64,000 nucleotides of DNA from NCBI RefSeq assembly GCF_000966265.1, contig NZ_LANF01000006.1, forward strand, positions 124,001-188,000, in the 5' to 3' direction. Source of the DNA: Palaeococcus ferrophilus DSM 13482 (GTDB lineage Archaea > Methanobacteriota_B > Thermococci > Thermococcales > Thermococcaceae). The notes beneath the pieces were generated by a model that was not told where the DNA came from, ran no database searches, and saw nothing but the letters and a program-made list of their open reading frames with translations. Numbering within the stretch: the first letter of the stretch is position 1; each line of letters opens with the position of its first letter. Both the position numbers and the translations under genes were made by a program. Positions 33,881-41,979 of the stretch are shown here, piece after piece.

Positions 33881-36730
33881 ATGGTAAAAACCAGAGAGAA
33901 GGAAATGAAAGAGGCAAAAAAAGGGGAGAACATCTCCCCCCTTTTTGAACGCATAATCAAAATCGCGATTCCAGTTGTGGTTCTCGTGGCGGCGTACATC
34001 GGCTACCACCTAAGGATGCAGACCGCAGCGACCAGGTACTTCATAGACCCTGACACCTTCTACCACTACGAGATCTACCGCCTCGTCATACAGGAATGGC
34101 TCCCCAAGTACTACGCCCTCGCCGAGCCCCCCGTCGGTTCCACGATAGGAGAACCCCTCGGACTCTACATCATCCCCGCAGTGTTCTACAAGGTGGTTTC
34201 CCTCTTCGGAGTTACGGAGCTCTCCGCGTTCAGGATGTTCCCCCCGTTCGTTGGGTTCCTCAGCATTATAGCCATCTACCTGCTCGGCAGAAAGCTCCAC
34301 AGTGAGTGGACGGGGCTCTGGAGCGCCCTCATCCTCAGCTTCCTCGTGGGTCACTTTGTGAGAACCTTCTCAGGAAACGCGAGGGGAGACGGGCTCTTCA
34401 TGATGTTCTTCCTCTTCGCGTCGGTGGCAATGTTCCACTACCTCGATGAGAAGAGAAGCTCCCTGAAGTACGCCTATGGGGCCCTCTTCGTCATCCTCGC
34501 CGTCCTGAGCCTCGCAGCGTGGAACGGCTCTCCCTTTGGGATAATGGCACTCCTCGGCTTCGGCGCCCTGACGGCGATAGGACTCTTCGTGTTCGGAAAA
34601 ATTGAGGAGTTTAAAGAGTTCGTGAAGTTGTACTACCCCGCTTACCTCCTCATCCTGATCCTAGGCTACGCGCTGGTCCCCTCAGGTGTCGTGAGGGTCG
34701 GGGGACACATAAGATTCGCCCTCGAGGCATTCGCAGGCCTTCTGATCCTAACGGTGGTGATGCTCTACGGTGGGAGGTACCTCAACTACTCCGATAAGCT
34801 CCACAGGCTCGCGGTGGTCTCGGCCGTCATCCTGATCGGCCTCGTGGGGGCGAGGCTCTACGTGGGCCCGAAGATCTGGGGGCTTATGAGCGGTGCCTAC
34901 CAGTCAACGCAGGTCTACGAGACGGTGCAGGAGCTCGCCAAGACCACGATGGCCGATGTTACGAGGTACTACAGCGTAAGGGGAAGCGATTCCCTCGTCT
35001 TCGTCCTCAGCTTAGCGGGCCTTGGCGTTGGGGCTATACGCTTCCTATACGATCTCTTCAGGAAGGAGGAGGTTAACAGCAAGGCCCTCTTCATGCTGCT
35101 GTTCTACGGCATGTCCGTCTACCTTATGATGACGGCCGTGAGGTTCCTCTTCCTCGCCTCCGCGGCCGTGGCCCTGCTCGCGGGCTACCTGATAGGCGAG
35201 GCCTTCCAGGCAGTGCTCAACATGAACGACAAACCCTCAACCAAGGCCCTCTACACCCTCCTCCTCATACTCCTTCTCGTGCCGATGCCCGTGGCGGGGG
35301 CCATGTACCTCAACAATAGCGCGAAGGCCATGGCGCGGGACTCCGTAACGACCTCATGGGAAGAGACCCTCAACTGGCTGAAGAACAACACCAACGAGTA
35401 CGATACAGCAACATCGTGGTGGGATTACGGCTACTGGATTGAGAGCTCTCTCCTGAGCAACAGGCGTGCGAGTGCCGATGGTGGACACGCAAGGGACAGG
35501 GATCACATTCTTGCCCTCTTCCTCGCGGGGGATGGCGTTAAAAGCGAGGTGGACTTTGAGAGCTGGGAGCTCAACTACTTCCTCGCCTGGAACCAGGACT
35601 GGGCGAAGTTCAACGCAATAAGCTACCTCGGAGGAGCGATAACAAGGAACGAAAGAGACACGATGTCCATGATAATCCCCTTCCAGGGAAGCGGAAACAC
35701 CTTCACCAACCCCTATTTCGGCGGCATGCTGACGATCGAAGGGAACAAGGTCACCGTAACCCTCGGGAACAATCAGTACGAGCCGATCCAGACGGTGGAT
35801 TTTACCACGGGCCAGCTCATCCAGGGTAAGGGGACGCTTCCCTACGTGGCCTATATTTTCCAGAACTACGCTATCTTGGCATACTACAAGATCGCAACGA
35901 GCAACTTCCTTAAGCTCGCCTTTGGAGTGCCAATATCCTCCGAGGGGAACTTCACGGAGAAGCTCCTCTCCAACTTCAGGCTTGTCCACAGCACCGGTGA
36001 CCTGAACACCTACGAGTTCCAGCCTTTCGGCATCTACCGCATGGAGGTCATGGAGAACGGCACGTGGAACGCAGTGAACAAGCTCAAGCCCGGCGAGTAC
36101 AGGGTAAAGCTCTACATCTCGGCATTTGGAAGGGACGTGAGGGACGGAAAGATACTCCTCAGGGCTTACAAGGGAGGGAGCAAGGTGTACGAGGAAGTCC
36201 TCGCCGAGAACGTTAACGTTGACCACACGAACGAGACCCCCGTTGAGGTCACGATGAAGGTGCCCGAGGCGGACCACTATGAACTCGTGCTAATTCAAAA
36301 AGGCCCCGTTGGAGTGCTCACCGAGCAGCCAAAACTCAACGGAAAGCCGGTATCTCCAATCCGTGTAATGGGCGACGGCGGAAGCGGCGAGCTCGAGCTC
36401 AGGGCAGGCTTTAGAAAGGACTACAAGAACCTTGAGCTCAACCTCAGAGTGACGTTCATATACCTCGTCAGGAGCGCCGGGAAGAGCAACGACGACCCCA
36501 ACGCGGCCTTTGAGCCCCACATGGACATCGTCCACTACGAGCCCATCGCAAGCGGCCTTTCCACCGAGAACAGGGCGATACGCGTCAAGGTCAGCGCCCA
36601 CCTTCCAGAGGTCATAGGGCCCTACACCCAGAAGCTCCAGGAGGAGTACGGCGATAAGCTCACGATAAGGGGGATACGCGTCGAGCCCGTGTTCATAGGC
36701 GAGAAGGAGTACACTCTCTGGGAGGGTTAA
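33881..36730 (+). CDS. aglB: Dolichyl-phosphooligosaccharide-protein glycotransferase AglB (STT3)
   Basis: 949 residues. About 13 membrane segments in the first half (after a charged cytoplasmic N-terminus), then an extracellular domain with the catalytic WWDYG motif (SWWDYGYWIE, near residue 512). Acidic residues in DPDTFYHYEIYRL (first external loop) fit metal/acceptor binding. It transfers lipid-linked glycans to Asn of N-X-S/T sequons outside the cell. GAGGTGATTG precedes the ATG. In-operon with glmS. Confidence 0.97.
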   Translation: MVKTREKEMKEAKKGENISPLFERIIKIAIPVVVLVAAYIGYHLRMQTAATRYFIDPDTFYHYEIYRLVIQEWLPKYYALAEPPVGSTIGEPLGLYIIPAVFYKVVSLFGVTELSAFRMFPPFVGFLSIIAIYLLGRKLHSEWTGLWSALILSFLVGHFVRTFSGNARGDGLFMMFFLFASVAMFHYLDEKRSSLKYAYGALFVILAVLSLAAWNGSPFGIMALLGFGALTAIGLFVFGKIEEFKEFVKLYYPAYLLILILGYALVPSGVVRVGGHIRFALEAFAGLLILTVVMLYGGRYLNYSDKLHRLAVVSAVILIGLVGARLYVGPKIWGLMSGAYQSTQVYETVQELAKTTMADVTRYYSVRGSDSLVFVLSLAGLGVGAIRFLYDLFRKEEVNSKALFMLLFYGMSVYLMMTAVRFLFLASAAVALLAGYLIGEAFQAVLNMNDKPSTKALYTLLLILLLVPMPVAGAMYLNNSAKAMARDSVTTSWEETLNWLKNNTNEYDTATSWWDYGYWIESSLLSNRRASADGGHARDRDHILALFLAGDGVKSEVDFESWELNYFLAWNQDWAKFNAISYLGGAITRNERDTMSMIIPFQGSGNTFTNPYFGGMLTIEGNKVTVTLGNNQYEPIQTVDFTTGQLIQGKGTLPYVAYIFQNYAILAYYKIATSNFLKLAFGVPISSEGNFTEKLLSNFRLVHSTGDLNTYEFQPFGIYRMEVMENGTWNAVNKLKPGEYRVKLYISAFGRDVRDGKILLRAYKGGSKVYEEVLAENVNVDHTNETPVEVTMKVPEADHYELVLIQKGPVGVLTEQPKLNGKPVSPIRVMGDGGSGELELRAGFRKDYKNLELNLRVTFIYLVRSAGKSNDDPNAAFEPHMDIVHYEPIASGLSTENRAIRVKVSAHLPEVIGPYTQKLQEEYGDKLTIRGIRVEPVFIGEKEYTLWEG

Positions 36731-37122
36731 TCCCTCACAATTTTTATATCTTTGAGGGAACTAAGACCGCTCTTCTCCGTGGTTTCCGCGATTCTGCTCT
36801 CGATTTCTCCACCGGGCACGAGAACGAGAGCCTCCACCGTCCCAAACCCCAGCTTCCAGAGGGCGTAGGCGCGGTGGTGACCGTCAAGAATGTAGTCCCT
36901 ACCGCGGTAGCGGAGCACGATTATGGGGGCATCGTAGCCGTGCTTTATCTCCTGGAGCACGACGAGGAGCTTAACCTCGCTCAGCTCGCCCTGAGTGGGC
37001 ACCAGCCCTTCAAGGGGGAGCCTTTCCTCGAGGAGGTCGAATTTGACGCCATAGAGCCCCTCGTTGAACTCCTTCAGACGTTGGGCCCTTTCAACAGCCC
37101 TCTTCCTGGTTATAAGCTCCAT
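36727..37122 (-). CDS. ParB/Srx-fold protein of unknown substrate
   Basis: 131 residues with the ParB/sulfiredoxin core: DYILDGHHRAYALWKLG, the motif that binds phosphate or nucleotide. The same DGHHR motif is found in the L-serine kinase gene at 48514, so this may be a small nucleotide-using enzyme rather than a partition protein. No DNA-binding part. Overlaps aglB by 4 bases at its 3' end; no clear operon partner. Confidence 0.72.
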   Translation of the reverse strand: MELITRKRAVERAQRLKEFNEGLYGVKFDLLEERLPLEGLVPTQGELSEVKLLVVLQEIKHGYDAPIIVLRYRGRDYILDGHHRAYALWKLGFGTVEALVLVPGGEIESRIAETTEKSGLSSLKDIKIVRD

Positions 37123-37330
37123 TGTGCTCCCCAGGGAATGTTTAGGTGGCCATAATATTTAAACCTGCCCCGATTCAAAGGCTGACGGCCCCAGCCCAAT
37201 GTCCACATCAGGGGATTAGATGCCCCTTAACGGGGACACTCTTTTAAAAGGGAGCCACACTTCTTCAACTAGCGCATCTCACCAGCCTAGAGGCCCATCA
37301 GGTTTCAGAAAATGCCCCGTTTCCGAAAGG

Positions 37331-37338
37331 TTTATATA
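37331..37338 (+). promoter_or_regulatory. TATA box of the histone gene
   Basis: TTTATATA preceded by the purine-rich CGAAAGG BRE, about 69 bases before the ATG. It predicts a leader of about 37-40 bases that holds AGGAGGTATG. A strong consensus, as expected for a highly expressed gene. Confidence 0.7.
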
Positions 37339-37399
37339 CACCTTCTTTCAAAGATTAAAGTGCCAAAACACATTAAAAAAATGTTAGGAGGTATGTGAA

Positions 37400-37603
37400 A
37401 TGGCTGAGTTGCCAATTGCCCCAATTGACAGGCTGGTTAGGAAGGCCGGTGCCGCCCGCGTTAGCGAGGAGGCCGCCAAGGTTCTCGCCGAGCACCTCGA
37501 GGAGAAGGCCGTCGAGGTCGCCAAGAAGGCCGTCGAGCTCGCTCACCACGCGGGCAGGAAGACCGTCAAGGCCGAGGACATTAAGCTCGCCATCAAGCAG
37601 TGA
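37400..37603 (+). CDS. Archaeal histone
   Basis: 67-residue histone-fold protein of the HMf/HTk type: [20 protein letters not shown], then helix 2 and [14 protein letters not shown] at the end. It wraps DNA as dimers extending to superhelices. AGGAGGTATGTGAA precedes the ATG. Thermococcales carry two such paralogues; I cannot tell which one this is. The lysine-rich helix 2 and residue lengths are standard. Confidence 0.97.
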   Translation: MAELPIAPIDRLVRKAGAARVSEEAAKVLAEHLEEKAVEVAKKAVELAHHAGRKTVKAEDIKLAIKQ

Positions 37604-37605
37604 GC

Positions 37606-37626
37606 TTGCTTTCCCTTCTTTTTTGT
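37606..37626 (+). terminator. Oligo-T terminator after the histone gene
   Basis: CTTTCCCTTCTTTTTTGTT immediately follows the stop, in the short gap before the convergent phosphoesterase gene. Confidence 0.5.
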
Positions 37627-38132
37627 TATGGCCAGTCCCATCCCGTTCTGTACGGTTTGAACACCTCAAAGCTGAACTTCCCTTTATCTATCTCCGCCAC
37701 CCCAAACGTCGGGTCGCTTCTCCTTGGGAGAGTGGGCGAGCCGGGGTTCAAAAGCTTCACTTTCTCCCCGTGGAACTCAAACTCCCCGTAGAAGAAGCGG
37801 TGGGTGTGGCCAAACACGAGTAGCTCCACTCCCATATCGAGCGCCTTGTAGGTCAAACTCTGGGAGTCAAGGGGAAGTCTGTGCCCGTGTATGAGGCCAA
37901 CCTTCAGCCCCTCAACTTCCACAACGAGTTCATCGGGAAGGCTCATTCTATCGGCGTTGCCCCTCACAGCCTTAACCGGTGCTATCTCCCGCAAGCGAGT
38001 GAGGAACTCGAGGGAAGTTATATCCCCCGCGTGGAGTATCAGCTCAACGCCCCTCTCCTCAAGGGTTTCCAGCACGTAGGGGTGAACGTACGCATCTGGA
38101 ACGTGGGTATCGCTCAGTATGCCGACCCTCAT
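37626..38132 (-). CDS. YfcE/MJ0936-type metallophosphoesterase
   Basis: 168 residues with calcineurin-like metal motifs in order: GILSDTHVPD, LILHAGDIT, AVRGNAD, GLIHGHR and FGHTHRFF. The family hydrolyses phosphodiesters and has two bound metals (Mn or Ni); the biological substrate is unknown. It starts 4 bases after the GTPase gene ends, so both are probably one unit. ATG 38132 overlaps GGTGATGG. Confidence 0.9.
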   Translation of the reverse strand: MRVGILSDTHVPDAYVHPYVLETLEERGVELILHAGDITSLEFLTRLREIAPVKAVRGNADRMSLPDELVVEVEGLKVGLIHGHRLPLDSQSLTYKALDMGVELLVFGHTHRFFYGEFEFHGEKVKLLNPGSPTLPRRSDPTFGVAEIDKGKFSFEVFKPYRTGWDWP

Positions 38133-38136
38133 TCCA

Positions 38137-38697
38137 TCACCTCACGTACTGGGCGTAGTCTGAGAGCGCCTTGAGCAGGTCGTTGAACCCCTCAAACGTG
38201 ACGAGGGAGAGGGCTATCGCGTCCTGGCCGAGGCGTTTTTTAATCAGCTCCCTGAGCTCCGAGACGCGCTCCCCCGTGACGAGGTCGATCTTGTTTATAA
38301 CGACTATGATCGGCTTCTCGTAACGCATCTTCAGCAGGTGATGGAGCTTCTCCATGCCCCTGTGAAGGCCCACCGTCGCGTCAACAACGTGGATCACTAC
38401 GTCCGCCTGGAGAACCTCGTTGACTATCGCCTTGAATCCCTCGTCGCTCAGCACCTTCCCTCGAAGCTCCATCTTCGAGTCAAACAGCCCCGCCGTGTCT
38501 ATCAGCACCACCCGATCGGCACCGCCGAGGGGGTTCTTCATGCTCTTGGATATTTTGACCGTCCCAAAAGCCCTCTTAATGCTCCCCTTTGTGGTTCCCG
38601 GGATCGGAGAGGTCTCCGAAATCTCCTTACCTATGAGTGCGTTCAGCAACGTTGATTTTCCGGCGTTTTCGGCTCCGATTATTGCTATCCTTATCAT
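38137..38697 (-). CDS. Small Era/Der-like GTPase
   Basis: 186 residues: G1 GAENAGKSTLLN, G2 region with PGTT, G3 DTAGLF, G4 NKIDL. No KH or second G domain, so it is not Era or Der itself. The unusual G1 (Ala-Glu-Asn-Ala before GKS) is clear. Such stand-alone GTPases in archaea are uncharacterised; ribosome or membrane roles are guesses. Divergent from the OB-fold gene, with a shared TATATA-type promoter region at 38708-38720. Confidence 0.88.
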   Translation of the reverse strand: MIRIAIIGAENAGKSTLLNALIGKEISETSPIPGTTKGSIKRAFGTVKISKSMKNPLGGADRVVLIDTAGLFDSKMELRGKVLSDEGFKAIVNEVLQADVVIHVVDATVGLHRGMEKLHHLLKMRYEKPIIVVINKIDLVTGERVSELRELIKKRLGQDAIALSLVTFEGFNDLLKALSDYAQYVR

Positions 38698-38757
38698 GCT
38701 CCCACCACTTAATTTATATACTCCCGGTCAGTTAATTAACTTTTGGCGGGTGATGGG

Positions 38758-39072
38758 ATGCCCAAGAGAATAAAATTCGGGCATGGTTACTATTACATTG
38801 TAACGCCTGAAGAACTCAGGGATAACAGGATGAAAGGGAAAAAAGTCGTTCTCGAGGGCACTGTTGATGGGAAGCCGCTCATAGAGTTCCTCCCCATGGA
38901 GCTCCCGAGTTACAGGACTTCTTTCAGCCTCGATGGTCTCAGGGTCGAATTTGCGGGGGCCGTGCCCCTCAGCAGAGGTGAGTGGGTGAGGGTTTACGGC
39001 GTTTTCATTGGGCACACCATAGTTGCGAGGGCCATAGAGACGGAGGGTGCGGTGTTCACAACGGAGGAGTGA
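38758..39072 (+). CDS. Small OB-fold-like hypothetical protein
   Basis: 104 residues, beta-rich, with an OB-fold-like pattern: KGKKVVLEGTVDGKPLIEF, then LRVEFAGAVPLSRGEWVRVYGVFIGHTIVARAIET. Could bind nucleic acid or nucleotides. ATG 38758 has GGTGATGGG upstream. The stop is 2 bases from the HD-domain start, so the pair is translationally coupled; a nucleotide-related role is inferred from that partner only. Confidence 0.68.
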   Translation: MPKRIKFGHGYYYIVTPEELRDNRMKGKKVVLEGTVDGKPLIEFLPMELPSYRTSFSLDGLRVEFAGAVPLSRGEWVRVYGVFIGHTIVARAIETEGAVFTTEE

Positions 39073-39074
39073 GC

Positions 39075-39596
39075 ATGATCGACCTCTTTTTTATTATCGG
39101 CAACCTGAAGAGGCTCCCAAGGACGGGGTGGCTTCTGAGGGGTGTTGCCAGTCCGGAAAGCATCGCCGACCATTCCTACCGCGTTGCCGTTATGACCCTC
39201 ATACTCGGAGAGGAGCTGAGGAGAAGGGGCCTTGAACTCGACGTGGACAGGGCAGTGAGGATAGCGCTTATCCACGATGTGGGGGAGGCCCTCATAACGG
39301 ACATACCCCTGACCGCACAGCGCTACCTCGATAAGGGGGAAGCCGAGCGCAGGGCAATCTCCGACCTCCTTGGAGAGGAGTATGCGGAGCTCTTCCGCGA
39401 GTACGAGGAAGGGACAACGGTAGAGGGGCGCTTCGTGAAGTTCGTGGACAGGCTCGAGATGCTCCTCCAGGCAGAGGAGTACAGAAGAGCAGGTTTCTCG
39501 AACCTCGACGAGTTCTGGGGAACCCTTGAGGGCCTTAGGAAGAGCGAGTTCTACCCGTACTTTAGGGACGTCGTTGAAGCTCTGGAAAAAAGATAA
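39075..39596 (+). CDS. HD-domain 5'-deoxynucleotidase-like protein (YfbR/HDDC2 type)
   Basis: 173 residues. Metal ligands of the HD fold: SIADHSYRVAVMTL (His), ALIHDVGEALITDIP (the HD pair) and FVDRLEMLLQAEEY (Asp). Length and order match YfbR-like dNMP phosphatases. ATG 39075 with CGGAGGAGTGAG upstream. Part of a two-gene unit with the OB-fold protein. Confidence 0.88.
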   Translation: MIDLFFIIGNLKRLPRTGWLLRGVASPESIADHSYRVAVMTLILGEELRRRGLELDVDRAVRIALIHDVGEALITDIPLTAQRYLDKGEAERRAISDLLGEEYAELFREYEEGTTVEGRFVKFVDRLEMLLQAEEYRRAGFSNLDEFWGTLEGLRKSEFYPYFRDVVEALEKR

Positions 39597-39643
39597 CGTT
39601 AAATACCCTTCTCCCTATTTCAGCTTGCTTAGAGGTGATGTAA

Positions 39644-41047
39644 ATGAAAAGGATTTTGGTGGCTCTAATAGTGGCCTCCCTCTTCTTGGGAATGGTCCAC
39701 GCCGAATACAGGGAGCGCTATGAGGCTCTCTACACGATTGATGAGAAGGGAAATGCGAACGTAACGTTCACGACGATATGGTACGCTCCTGAGGATTTAA
39801 TCAACCAGAGCAAGGAAGCTATAATGAACATGACCGTGGAGAACGCGAGCAAGGCGATCCTCTACCAGGAAGAGCAGAAGCTCCGCTCCGCTGGACTGTA
39901 CCTCATAAACGGCACCGTTGAGCTAGAGGGTTACAACACAACCGGGCCGTTGAAGAAGACTCTCAGGGGATACTTCGCCGAGCTGGCAAAATACTACGCC
40001 TACGATGACACATGGGAGCTAGAGATTGACATCCTCCGCCTCCTTGACCTCAGTCAGGCTTTCCAGAGTGGCGGAATAGCCCAGAACATGACGCTCGACA
40101 GCTACTTCACGATCCAGCTTCCCGAGGATGCCTCGGATGTAAGCGTCCCCAAGCCCTTCGAGAACACCCTTGGAGAGAACAGCGTGAAGATAGAGTCAAA
40201 CGTTTCAGGTAACAGCGTAAGCATACACACCTACATCCACCTCGTTGCGAACACGACGACACAGGAGCTCGTCTCCCTCTTCGGCGACTACAAGATGCTC
40301 CCCATAACATACAAGGGCATAAAGGGCGAGGACATCCACGAGCTCTGGAAGGCAGAGCGCGTGCTCAAGCTCCATGTTTACCCTGACCACGAGGAGCTCA
40401 CCACGATTGACCGCCTTTACAGCCCGCCAGAGTACATAATGCAGACGAAGCTTCAGCTCCTCCAGCTTGGAGTTGAGAACGCGACGAAGCTCCTCACCCA
40501 GCAGACGAGAGCCCAGCTGCAGGCTCAGGGCGTGACCGTTGAGAGCGGAAACGTCACGCTCGGCGATATGAAGGGCGACACGCCGATAGAGATCATGGGG
40601 AACTGGGTGGTGAAGAACTACACCAAAAAGAACGGCGACCTCTACGAGTACACCTACATCCCCAACTTCCAGATCAACCCCGATTCCCTCGGAAGGAGGT
40701 TCCCCTACGAGCTCAACCAGACATCCCGGGTGGAGATAACCCTCGAGGACGGTGAGTTCGTGGAGGTTCCGGAGAACTTCACAAAGGACTACAAGGGCAA
40801 CAGAATCGAGCTTAGGGTCACGAGGGAGGGCAACACCCTCGTCATGGAGAACAGCATCTACCTCCGCTATGGTGCCACAAAGGACGACATACTCGAGCTC
40901 GTGAAGGAAGTACCAGAGGAGGTTTACGTCAAGTATCGCCTGAACGAGCCATCTTCCACCGAGAGTTCTTCAAAAACAGGAACCTGCGGTCCGGGTTTCA
41001 TAGGGGCGTTTGCGTTGCTTCCACTTCTCCTGAGGCGGAGGCGCTGA
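39644..41047 (+). CDS. CGP-CTERM cell-surface protein, heavily N-glycosylation-prone
   Basis: 467 residues. Signal peptide at 1-20 (KRILVALIVASLFLGMVHA), an ectodomain of unknown fold, a short Ser/Thr linker, then CGPGFIGAFALLPLLLRRRR, the classic CGP-CTERM tail. I count about 14 N-X-S/T sequons, consistent with the AglB system encoded 3 kb upstream. No catalytic motif. RBS GAGGTGATG and TATA-like TTAAATACC upstream. Monocistronic. Confidence 0.9.
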   Translation: MKRILVALIVASLFLGMVHAEYRERYEALYTIDEKGNANVTFTTIWYAPEDLINQSKEAIMNMTVENASKAILYQEEQKLRSAGLYLINGTVELEGYNTTGPLKKTLRGYFAELAKYYAYDDTWELEIDILRLLDLSQAFQSGGIAQNMTLDSYFTIQLPEDASDVSVPKPFENTLGENSVKIESNVSGNSVSIHTYIHLVANTTTQELVSLFGDYKMLPITYKGIKGEDIHELWKAERVLKLHVYPDHEELTTIDRLYSPPEYIMQTKLQLLQLGVENATKLLTQQTRAQLQAQGVTVESGNVTLGDMKGDTPIEIMGNWVVKNYTKKNGDLYEYTYIPNFQINPDSLGRRFPYELNQTSRVEITLEDGEFVEVPENFTKDYKGNRIELRVTREGNTLVMENSIYLRYGATKDDILELVKEVPEEVYVKYRLNEPSSTESSSKTGTCGPGFIGAFALLPLLLRRRR

Positions 41048-41109
41048 TACCCTTTCCTTCTTTTCGATACCCATTTAAACGCTGATGACAACTTTTTTCG
41101 GTGGTGAAC

Positions 41110-41751
41110 TTGACGAGGAAGCTCTACTATGAGGACGCATACATGAGGGAGGCAAAGGCGAAGGTTTTGGGAATTAGGGACAACGCCCTCCTCCTGGACC
41201 AGACGATATTCTACCCGACGGGCGGAGGCCAGCCCCACGACAGGGGCACAATAAACGGCGTTGAGGTTCTGGACGTCTACAAGGACGAGGGAGGGAACGT
41301 GTGGCACGTGGTTAAGGAGCCCGAGAAGTTCAAGGTTGGAGACGAGGTTGAGCTCAAAATAGACTGGGACTACCGCTACAGGCTGATGAGGATACACACA
41401 GCCATGCACCTGCTCGACCACGTGCTCAACGAGGTTCTACCAGGCGATTGGAGGCTCTACGGGAGCGGGATGAGCGCCGAGAAGGGCCGCTACGACATAG
41501 AGTATCCCGAGAACGTGAACCAGTACAAGGAGAAGATAATCGAGCTCTTCAACCGCTACGTTGACGAGGGCGGAGAGATGAAGATATGGTGGGAGGGGGA
41601 GACGCGCTACACCCAGATAAGGGACTTCGAGCCGATTCCCTGCGGCGGGACTCACGTGAGGGACATAAGGGAGATAGGCCACCTCAAGAAGCTCAAGCGC
41701 TCCAGCCTGGGGAAGGGCAAGCAGAGGCTTGAGCTGTGGCTTGAGGATTGA
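41110..41751 (+). CDS. alaX: AlaX-M, trans-editing alanyl-tRNA hydrolase
   Basis: About 213-216 residues, matching P. horikoshii AlaX-M. It clears Ser or Gly mischarged on tRNA-Ala. Zinc site: HTAMH (HxxxH) and CGGTH. N-terminal beta-barrel FYPTGGGQPHDRG. The start is the TTG 41110 preceded by GGTGGTGAAC, or GTG 41101/41104 within that site. Followed by a T-rich stretch. Confidence 0.93.
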   Translation: MTRKLYYEDAYMREAKAKVLGIRDNALLLDQTIFYPTGGGQPHDRGTINGVEVLDVYKDEGGNVWHVVKEPEKFKVGDEVELKIDWDYRYRLMRIHTAMHLLDHVLNEVLPGDWRLYGSGMSAEKGRYDIEYPENVNQYKEKIIELFNRYVDEGGEMKIWWEGETRYTQIRDFEPIPCGGTHVRDIREIGHLKKLKRSSLGKGKQRLELWLED

Positions 41752-41886
41752 CCCTCTTCATTCCCCCTCTTTTGGCGATATACCGACGAGTTTTTTGATA
41801 AACATAAAGGCATATTTTGGACACCGTTCAAAGGTTCTTCAAAAAAGTTGATAAAGCCCCGTGCCAACGCTGTAGCGGGTGAAACG

Positions 41887-41979
41887 ATGGAGAAGGTAAA
41901 CGTCGAAATGCTGGCCAACCTGACCAACTTTGAGATAATGTGGGAGTTGTTCAGCAAAAGGAATGAGAAGGGGGATTAA
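41887..41979 (+). CDS. 30-residue small ORF
   Basis: Begins at ATG 41887, CGGGTGAAACG upstream, and ends TAA 41977-41979, overlapping the convergent pheT stop by 4 bases. Peptide MEKVNVEMLANLTNFEIMWE and a charged tail; amphipathic. Resembles a real micro-gene in length and ribosome-binding site, though chance cannot be excluded. It sits in the only non-coding gap of this area (41752-41886). Confidence 0.4.
   Translation: MEKVNVEMLANLTNFEIMWELFSKRNEKGD

Noticed and set aside
41652-41957. Minus-strand ORF covering the alaX end
   Set aside because: Composition of an antisense shadow; the plus-strand alaX and the pheT context explain the region.
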